From NCBI GenBank assembly GCA_049694275.1, contig JBAVQS010000123.1:1-13742 (forward strand): DNA of 13,742 bases. Direction: 5' to 3'. Origin of the DNA: JBAVQS01 sp049694275 (GTDB taxonomy: Bacteria > Chloroflexota > Anaerolineae > UBA4142 > SHND01). The notes under the pieces were generated by a model that was given only the letters and a program-made list of their open reading frames with translations, ran no database searches and was not told where the DNA came from. This document shows positions 7,871-13,742 of the stretch, in pieces. Numbering within the stretch: position 1 is the stretch's first letter; every line of letters begins with the position of its first letter. The position numbers and the translations under genes are program-made.

Positions 7871-7899
7871 TTGACGGTGGGGGAAGCGGATGATAGAAT
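7871..7899 (+). promoter_or_regulatory. Sigma-70-type promoter of the STAND gene
   Basis: TTGACG (7871-7876), 17 bases, TAGAAT (7894-7899). The predicted start near 7906 gives a leader of about 15 nt to the ATG at 7921, with a weak AGAGAAAG ribosome site. Spacing and -10 sequence are the same as in the cyclase promoter. Confidence 0.75.
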
Positions 7900-7920
7900 G
7901 TTGTCTACAAGAGAAAGACT

Positions 7921-9771
7921 ATGACAATCTTTGATCTATTTGGTACATACATGTTCTCCGGAGTGCCAAGTAACGCAGTTTATGATCTAATTAAGGCTGC
8001 TTGGCAGAAAGCCACTCATAAACCCTGGGAAGATCTTTACCTCGATTCCTTTCAAGCAGCGGCTGACGAGATGCGCCCAGTGCTTGCAAGATACTCTGAT
8101 CAAGGCAAAGTCTCTATTGACCGTGAACAGCTATCTAGAGCGTTGCGCCAAGACCTCAATATCATTGTAAGCGATCTAACGCCAAGCGACATTCGGAGTG
8201 AAGAATTCATTCGTAGGCTCACAAAAGCGATGGAATCGCGCTCCGTGCTCCTTATAAGTGGGCATAATTTATCGTCAGATGATTACGCACAGTTGATTCG
8301 TAACTTGGTGCGCCAATCTAAGACGCATTTCAAGTCAGCCATCCAGAAGGATGAGCCGGCCTTTCGGAAAGCCATATTGGGTGAAGCCGCGAACAATCTA
8401 GCGTTAGCGCGCGAAGTAAGTAGCTATTTGAAGGATCAGTTTGGCTTGGTTCTGGAAAACATAAACGCCCAGCGCGTTCAAGGTGTTTTTGTTTCGCTTG
8501 ATGAATTTAAAGCCCGAATGCACCGCCGCAGTCGCCACTTACCCTTTTCCGAGAAGCTTGTTGGACGCGAGGCAGACTTTGCTAACGCGATTAGTCTAGT
8601 AGGGACTGGCGCACGTATTTTAGTGATAGATGGTGATCCAGGGATTGGAAAGACGCACTTCTCTATTGAACTGGCTGAGAAATTGAGGGTATCAGATACA
8701 TTTGCTGATGCGGAGATTCGCTGTGTAAAAGAAGCCCCGTCTAGTCTTTGGGAAGCCGTACAGTCCGAATTACAGGGAGGGAAACGATATATTCTTATCG
8801 CAGATGACGCCAATCGAATAGATCATCTCACAGACATAAAAAGAGTCTTTACAGATTCTCGTTGGCCTGAAGGTTCGGTGCTCATAGCAAATACTAGAAG
8901 CTACAATCGTGGTGCTGTCCTTAAGGAATTGCGAGAACCCAATTTCTCGGGTGTACAAACATTAGCCCTTAAGCGGCTGTCGAATGCTGATATTGACTCT
9001 TTCCTACAAGCCAAACCATTCGAGCTAGATCGCGAATTGAGAAAACAAATTGTGACTATTGCGAAAGGGAATCCTCGCATGGCTGTAGTCGCAGCAGAGG
9101 CATTGAAGCGCGGTGAGAAGATTAGTGAAGGTTCAATACCGACACTATCGAAATCTTATTTTGAAAGCGTCTTCGATGAACTCAGTGACTTTCTGGATAA
9201 CACGCCTCAAAGTAGAACGTTGTTAGCCACCATAGCAGCTCTTCGCTTTATTGATCTGACTGAAAACGATTTCATGCAAGAGTTGGCAAGTCACATAGGA
9301 TATAGTCATGTTCGCCAGCTGCAAGCTGGTATTTCGCAACTACAGGAAACTGAAATTCTCGATGTGATTCCAAACAATCGGGTGGCACGGATATTTGATG
9401 ATAATATTTCCGAATATTTGGTTTTCCGGTATTTCTTTGATGATGAGATTAGTCACCTCGATTTTGAGAAGGACGTACTCCAACCGTTTGGGAGTTATTT
9501 CACAAAAAGAATACTTGAAAATTTAGTTGCACTGAGACAAAAAGGATATGGAAGCCGGAAACTAACTCGACTGGTTTCTCAATTGCCACGGGTAGCCGGA
9601 AATGTTCTCTCGCGCGATACGGAAGATGCGGCAAAATTGGCGGTACTCCAACAGATGCAAACTTATGCGATAGGGGCCCCCAGCGAATGTTTCAAGGTAA
9701 TTGAAGCATATGCACGGCGGCGACCGATCATGAGCATGCCTGAGGACCAAGCCTTAGTCATTGTGACTTAA
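7921..9771 (+). pseudogene. STAND-type NTPase, left fragment, cut by an insertion sequence
   Basis: 616 aa. Residues 1-205 are an unrecognised N-terminal domain with no signal peptide or membrane segment. The NTPase core follows: LVG215RE (hhGRE motif), Walker A G238DPGIGKT245, Walker B-like ILIAD295D296, NTR near 324-326, and G383NP. Together these mark a STAND/NACHT-like ATPase. After about residue 400 the protein is helical. The stop TAA is formed by the TTAA target at the edge of the insertion sequence. The helical part seems to resume after the element, for a combined length of about 1320 aa. Base and codon use are AT-richer than in the hydrogenase operon, which suggests transfer. STAND proteins of this build often sense phage or stress signals; that role is a guess here. 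The fragment could still be made and would keep the ATPase core. Confidence 0.75.
9768..9771. repeat. Target site duplication TTAA, left copy
   Basis: TTAA flanks the left terminal inverted repeat, with an identical copy at 11260-11263. Since TTAA is palindromic it could also be counted as part of the repeat. Confidence 0.75.
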
Positions 9772-9782
9772 CTTTTGGGCAA
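9772..9782. repeat. Left terminal inverted repeat
   Basis: CTTTTGGGCAA, a perfect inverted match to 11249-11259. Confidence 0.85.
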
Positions 9783-9814
9783 AATTCACGCATTTCCCAA
9801 TATGGAAACCCGCG

Positions 9815-9829
9815 AATTTTGCCCAACAA
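9815..9829. repeat. Left subterminal inverted repeat of the insertion sequence
   Basis: AATTTTGCCCAACAA is the exact complement of 11191-11205. Its first 10 bases also pair with GGGCAAAATT at 9777-9786 in the left end, so the left end can fold into a hairpin. It ends immediately before the transposase stop codon. Confidence 0.75.
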
Positions 9830-11125
9830 CTACGGGTTCCCAAAATGAGCGAGCAATTTCAGTAGGCAAACCTGCATTTCCGCGGCATAAGGGTGTGTTT
9901 CCCACAAAGCGACCATATGCAGTTTGTCACCCTTTACCCGGATTTCACCGGGCAGACACAGCACATCATTCACCAGCGTCACCGGCCCCATCTTGGCAAA
10001 CCGCGTCTCAGCGAACATCCAAGGATGCAGCCAGGCCAGAAGATTGTGCGCCAGATCGGTCACCAGCAACAAGGTTTCTTGGGCCGCGAATTGCTGCTTG
10101 CGGCGTTTGGGTAACAGCAGACCACTCTTATCCATTTTGATTTCACTCTCGACCGCACCCCGTCCATCATATAAATCGGGGATCGTGTGCCAGTCATGAT
10201 CGAGCAAGGAATGCACCAAGGTCGCATACTTGGTTTCGCCGCTTTCGGTGACCCAGTGGAGCACCAGGGTTTGTGTGCGGCGGGCATAGCGTGGCGCCTG
10301 CGGCACACAGGCCACCCAGCGCTGATCGTGCAACGCATACCAGTCGGCGGCATTGATTTGTTTCGCAAACGCGATCGCCCGTTTGCCGTTATAGCCTTTC
10401 ATCAACACTTGGTAGTTATGCGTGAGCGCCCAATTGATATTGGTATCGCTACCCAACCCCGCATCGGTGCGAATGAGTACGCGCCGGCCTTGTTCCGGTG
10501 TCCAATGCAGCAAGCTTTGGACCGCGCGGAGCGTGGCTTTGAGCACGGTGCTGCCGTGCTGGGAACCCACCGCCAATTTCGAATACAACGTTTCGTGATA
10601 GTACGGCGCACTGACCCGGATGACCTGCCGCCCATGGGCATTGCGCTTGCCACTGAAGTAGCCCTTGCAGCTCCCTTCGGCGCGCGCCGACGCCCGCAAG
10701 CCCGTCAGGTCAATATCGATGGCTAACAAGTCCGTTTCGAAGTTATGCTGGCAGGCTTGCCCTTCGCGTTGGTAAATGATGTCGAGCGCGGTGCGCAGTT
10801 GGGCAACCGAAGTATCCGTGAAGGCATTCAAGGTGTCGGCAGTCGTCGATTGCTCGGCAAACTGGGTACGGCCCCACGCCTCAGCCAAGACGAGATCGGG
10901 GCGAATCCGCAAGTCGATTTGTTTAATGGAGGAGCAGTTCGCCAGGATGCTGACCAACACATCTTGCAGTTTTTCATGGGGTGCATGTTGGCGCGTCTTA
11001 ATGCCCAGCTGCACGCCACACAGCGGTTTCAAGAACTCGGTGCGCGTCAAGCAATAACCGAGCACGGCAAGCGGCGCAAAGCCAGTTGCAAACGGAGGGG
11101 GCAGCAAAATGACCTGAGTGTTCAT
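9830..11125 (-). CDS. DDE transposase of the insertion sequence
   Basis: 431 aa from the ATG at 11125, which AGGAG precedes by 8 bp. A TTG 14 codons upstream is in frame but has no comparable site. A plausible catalytic triad is present: D137/D139 in AIDIDLTG, D221 in IRTDAGLG, and E326 in GRGAVESE followed by K and R residues as in DDE_Tnp_1 enzymes. The frame is uninterrupted and the C-terminus (HPYAAEMQVCLLKLLAHFG) looks complete, so the enzyme may be active. It would cut and join the element at TTAA. An IS1380-type assignment is likely but not certain. Confidence 0.88.
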   Translation of the reverse strand: MNTQVILLPPPFATGFAPLAVLGYCLTRTEFLKPLCGVQLGIKTRQHAPHEKLQDVLVSILANCSSIKQIDLRIRPDLVLAEAWGRTQFAEQSTTADTLNAFTDTSVAQLRTALDIIYQREGQACQHNFETDLLAIDIDLTGLRASARAEGSCKGYFSGKRNAHGRQVIRVSAPYYHETLYSKLAVGSQHGSTVLKATLRAVQSLLHWTPEQGRRVLIRTDAGLGSDTNINWALTHNYQVLMKGYNGKRAIAFAKQINAADWYALHDQRWVACVPQAPRYARRTQTLVLHWVTESGETKYATLVHSLLDHDWHTIPDLYDGRGAVESEIKMDKSGLLLPKRRKQQFAAQETLLLVTDLAHNLLAWLHPWMFAETRFAKMGPVTLVNDVLCLPGEIRVKGDKLHMVALWETHPYAAEMQVCLLKLLAHFGNP

Positions 11126-11163
11126 CGGACGGTCTCCTTTGGGATTTTCCGTCCGTATAGCAC

Positions 11164-11180
11164 CCAAAAACGGTTTTTGG
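11164..11180. repeat. Inverted repeat upstream of the transposase gene
   Basis: CCAAAAA-CGG-TTTTTGG is a perfect 7-bp stem with a 3-nt loop, about 40 bp upstream of the transposase ATG. A weak -10 (TATACG, minus strand, 11159-11154) lies just downstream, so the hairpin would form only in transcripts that enter from outside the element. Confidence 0.5.
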
Positions 11181-11190
11181 AAATGTGCGT

Positions 11191-11205
11191 TTGTTGGGCA
11201 AAATT
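11191..11205. repeat. Right subterminal inverted repeat of the insertion sequence
   Basis: TTGTTGGGCAAAATT is the complement of 9815-9829. It holds the TTGGGCAA core that is also inverted in the outer right end (11249-11256). Confidence 0.75.
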
Positions 11206-11248
11206 AGCGTGGTTCCAAGCCGCTACAGCGTTTGGAAACTGGCGTTTG

Positions 11249-11259
11249 TTGCCCAAAAG
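11249..11259. repeat. Right terminal inverted repeat
   Basis: TTGCCCAAAAG, a perfect inverted match to 9772-9782. Confidence 0.85.
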
Positions 11260-11263
11260 TTAA
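11260..11263. repeat. Target site duplication TTAA, right copy
   Basis: The second copy of TTAA, directly after the right terminal repeat. Confidence 0.75.
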
Positions 11264-13383
11264 GTGTGAATATCGCTTATGAAGTCCTACATCGTGACTG
11301 GCCGCGTTTGCTGGCTCCCGCGGCTACGTTGCTGCGTGACTACATCGCTTATGGAAATAATACTTCCCAACAGCTTGGTAAAGAAGCGCGAGAAAAACTG
11401 GAAAGGCTTTTTGATTATGTTATGCGCCCTGTCCCCGGTGGTATGATCCGTTTCTACTATGACATACAATGGCTACTTGTGCTGGAATTGGAAAGCTGGA
11501 CACGCGATGTAACCGATGTGTCTACATGCGAGTTGTATGTGGATTTGTTGAAACATCTTTGTTCGAATCACGCTAGGTACGACGAAATGGATTACGTTAA
11601 TACTAACGCAATCCATATGATGGCGCACCATCTTCTATTGAATGACTACTTGAAGCAAATTCGCTTGAAGACATATCATCTTCTTTGGGGACTATACGCA
11701 AGTCCACTATCAGTGCCCACTATCAAGCTCAAGATACTCAAGGCATATGAAAGTTCGTTTGGCCAAATGCTTCCCTTTGGCGGTAGCACGTCTCATGAAC
11801 TTATGAGATTTGATGCAGAGAACTTACTCCCCATTTGCGAAACTTTGGCGCGGACAGAAACACATCTTGCGTTGCAAGCGCATATTTATCATTTGCTAAA
11901 GTTGATAGAAAAGCAGCTGGCAGATGGTCGAGCAAATGCTGTTCTCGACCATCTACAAAGCGAACCGCTTCAACTTTATCGCAAGTTTTTCCGTTGGCAC
12001 TGGGACGAAGAGCGGATTGGAATTACAGGTGATGTAGCGATAAACTTCATAGATGAATTTATAGCGGGGTTGACAGACTACACTGCTGAACGTGTGACCG
12101 AGCTTATTGAGTTGTTAAGTCAAATGCAACTTGCCGCCTCTTTGGATAACGGCAATAGTTGGCTGATGAGACAGTTCTTTAACCGCCTTGGGCAAACTCG
12201 CTCTGATCTCGCCGAGGTTATCTTGAATGTTATTCAGGAGCATCGGCATCCTTTGTTTACCTATGCGATTACACTGCTTAGTAATCTTATGGCCAGAGAT
12301 CCATCAATACGGCAAAAATGGGCAAGAAAATGGATATCCTCAGGCGATACAATCTCCGCCCGAACTGTGGCTTGGAGCTATGCCTACAACAAGGTATCTC
12401 TAGACGAAGAAGACTGGGAAATCTTGCGAAGGCTAATCACCTTAAAAGATGAGAATGTTGACTTGGCACTCATTGATGTGTTTCTCAGTGCTATCTTGAT
12501 AGAGGACGATAGGGCCGCTCAAAACTTGTTGGTGCTGACACGTCGCGCTTCTACGGAAGCATATGCCGAGCTCATTGGAGGAATTGTATTTTCTCAAGAA
12601 GGTAATACACAGTCTTCTATTCACAAATCTCGGCCTGATGTCTTCCGTCAAATCGTATTTATCTCGACCCAGCTTCCTAGTATCCCAGATCGTCTTTCGG
12701 GAGACTTGTCCAAATGCCTGGAAACGCTATGCACGGATAACCTACTGCCATTGATAGACTATGTCACCGCACGCTGCAACTTTTATTCGGACACCGTTCA
12801 AATTGGGCAGCCTGTTTACGATACATTCCCCAATCTAAATTTGAAATTCATTCGTAAAAACTCTACCTATCGCGAATTTCTCAGTGAAACCTTGCGGCAT
12901 GTACGAGATGCAGATAGGAACTTTAAAAACTTTTGGCTTGATGTTTTGAATAGTGTTCTAGCGGATTCAAAAGAAGCATTTGAGAACGAAGGAGTGTCTG
13001 AACTCGACTCTAACACATATGAAACTTTTAGCGAGTGGATAAATGGAGAACCAGATCAACTAAAAACTGTGCTGATAGTTCTAAAGACGGTTCACCCTTG
13101 GCAATCTTGGTTCGATTTGGTACGTCACATTGTGAAACGTCAAGACGTAACGCTCGACTGGGATGTTTTAATGCAGGTTTTGTATCTAGGAAGCCATTGG
13201 GGGCCTACGTCCGCCTATTATAGGATGCGGCTTGCCTTAGTCCAGCAGCAACGCCGAGAAGATGATTCGCCCCAAATGTTGAGGTTCCTTGACTATGTGG
13301 AGCGCGAACTTGGCGAAATGATTATACGTGAAGAGGAGCGAGAAAGCGAAGCGCGTGAGTTTGAGGGCGAAGAAAATTGGTAG
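11264..13383 (+). pseudogene. STAND-type protein, right fragment, helical repeat region
   Basis: About 706 codons without a start of their own. The frame continues backward into the right end of the insertion sequence, where a GTG at 11185 could open it with 25 element-derived residues; GTG at 11266 is another weak option. The sequence is rich in amphipathic helices (for example YEVLHRDWPRLLAPAATLLRDY and SHWGPTSAYYRMRLALVQQQ, given by their starts at residues 5 and 671 of the open frame) and has no motif I recognise. HEAT- or TPR-like helical sensors normally follow the ATPase core in STAND proteins, which fits the left fragment. Base use is AT-rich like the left fragment. It ends in an acidic tail (EEERESEAREFEGEENW). 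Removing the element leaves one TTAA and the two halves out of frame by one base. Confidence 0.7.
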
Positions 13384-13523
13384 CAGGGATGGGTAACTTC
13401 ATCCGCGTTTATCTGCGTCTCTGTTCTTGGCTTTGAAGATACAGACGATTTTGCTATGCGTTGTTGCGATTTCCAACCCCTGGTACAAAACTCGCCGCCC
13501 ACCCTATCGCAAAAAGGCGGCGC

Positions 13524-13553
13524 AAAAAGGGCGGATGACAACCCGGCCTTTTT
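13524..13553. terminator. Hairpin with A/T tails, possible bidirectional terminator
   Basis: AAAAAGG-G-CGG pairs with CCG-G-CCTTTTT around an 8-nt loop; the single internal mismatch is G-G. A-run and T-run give a terminator-like shape in both directions. The plus-strand reading would end the STAND gene transcript 140 bp after its stop. The loop contains the -35 box of the next promoter. Confidence 0.5.
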
Positions 13554-13563
13554 CTGCTAGAAT
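13535..13563 (+). promoter_or_regulatory. Sigma-70-type promoter of the PAS gene
   Basis: ATGACA (13535-13540), 17 bases, TAGAAT (13558-13563). The predicted start near 13570 leaves a leader of about 92 nt to the ATG at 13662. The -10 and the spacing repeat those of the other two promoters with TAGAAT in this window. Confidence 0.65.
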
Positions 13564-13661
13564 TTCCCCCGTTACGAACCTCTTGATATCCTGGCGTGTA
13601 TGATGCCTGCACAGACACTCGTCGTCCTTGGCTGTACAGCGTCCGGGTGGGGGATAGAAGC

Positions 13662-13742
13662 ATGTCTCAGAAGGAAATCGAAGTCATTCTCGCGCGACAC
13701 CTTGCCAGTTATCTGGCGGTCCCGATGTTTATTGTCGATCCG
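13662..13742 (+). CDS. Probable PAS-domain signalling protein, N-terminus only
   Basis: 27 codons to the window edge. The start MSQKEIEVILARHLASYLAV followed by PMFIVDP matches, from memory, the N-terminus of PAS-domain proteins of Chloroflexota, in which a helix leads into the first PAS strand. A GGGGGAT lies upstream of the ATG. The output domain lies outside the window, so it could be a kinase, a cyclase or a phosphatase regulator. Too little is present to be sure. Confidence 0.55.
   Translation, partial: MSQKEIEVILARHLASYLAVPMFIVDP

Larger units (their letters stand above)
9772..11259 (-). mobile_element. Insertion sequence, 1488 bp, TTAA target, IS1380-like
   Basis: The ends carry an 11-bp perfect terminal inverted repeat, CTTTTGGGCAA at 9772-9782 and its complement at 11249-11259, bracketed by TTAA. 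One minus-strand transposase gene fills the element. The TTAA target, single DDE transposase and length fit the IS1380 family, which is related to piggyBac. The assignment is from memory of the family and was not searched; an IS4-like family is the alternative. It interrupts the STAND gene. Confidence 0.85.
13384..13661. other. Noncoding stretch between the STAND gene and the PAS gene
   Basis: I see no gene here. It starts with TCCGCGTTTATCTGCGTCTC, a phrase that resembles dispersed noncoding repeats of many bacterial genomes (recalled, not searched). Further on are a 7-bp inverted repeat (13493-13499 with 13516-13522), a near-tandem duplication (13508-13520 and 13521-13534), a hairpin and a promoter listed separately. 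Confidence 0.6.

Noticed and set aside
10187..10726. Plus-strand open frame of 179 codons inside the insertion sequence
   Set aside because: It is opposite the transposase gene, which has a DDE triad and a ribosome site.
13493..13522. Inverted repeat CGCCGCC / GGCGGCG as a terminator
   Set aside because: No T-run follows on either strand and the loop is 16 nt; it is probably a by-product of the near-tandem duplication beside it.

Overview
The window looks like a chromosomal segment of an anaerobic or facultative member of the Chloroflexota (Anaerolineae-like). This is an inference. It rests on a cyclase/AAA/TPR regulator whose N-terminus has the style of that phylum, a PAS protein whose start is also typical of it, and a GC-rich group 3b [NiFe]-hydrogenase operon. 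No rRNA, tRNA or marker gene is present to confirm it.

Region 1 (1-2317, minus strand) is the 5' part of a large cyclase + AAA ATPase + TPR regulator that runs off the window. A short deletion near 2146-2149 shifts the frame and removes the first metal-binding Asp motif of the cyclase domain, so the gene is called a pseudogene. A six-unit 7-bp repeat lies inside it.

Region 2 (2318-2583) is a divergent control region. It holds a textbook minus-strand promoter (TTGACA-N17-TAGAAT), a plus-strand TATAAT without a -35 box, and two perfect dyads with the TGA-N6-TCA core of CRP/FNR-type sites.

Region 3 (2584-7774, plus strand) is a tightly packed operon: hydrogenase beta (Fe-S), a stand-alone cyclic-nucleotide-binding-fold protein without a DNA-binding domain, gamma (FAD/NAD(P), 2Fe-2S), delta (small subunit), alpha (NiFe large subunit) and a HycI-type maturation endopeptidase. 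By family knowledge the product is a soluble heterotetramer that exchanges electrons between H2 and NAD(P)H. The four subunits form the electron path NiFe site -> delta clusters -> beta clusters -> gamma flavin, and the protease trims the large subunit after nickel insertion. A hairpin with a T-run ends the operon at 7825-7859.

Region 4 (7871-13383) is AT-richer and has different codon use. It holds one STAND-type NTPase gene with its own promoter, split by a 1488-bp insertion sequence (9772-11259) that carries an intact-looking DDE transposase and is flanked by TTAA. The left fragment has the NTPase core and the right fragment is an alpha-helical repeat-like region. STAND proteins of this size are often defence or signalling sensors, but the role here is not established.

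Region 5 (13384-13742) is a noncoding stretch with a hairpin and a promoter, followed by the first 27 codons of a probable PAS-domain signalling protein cut by the window edge.
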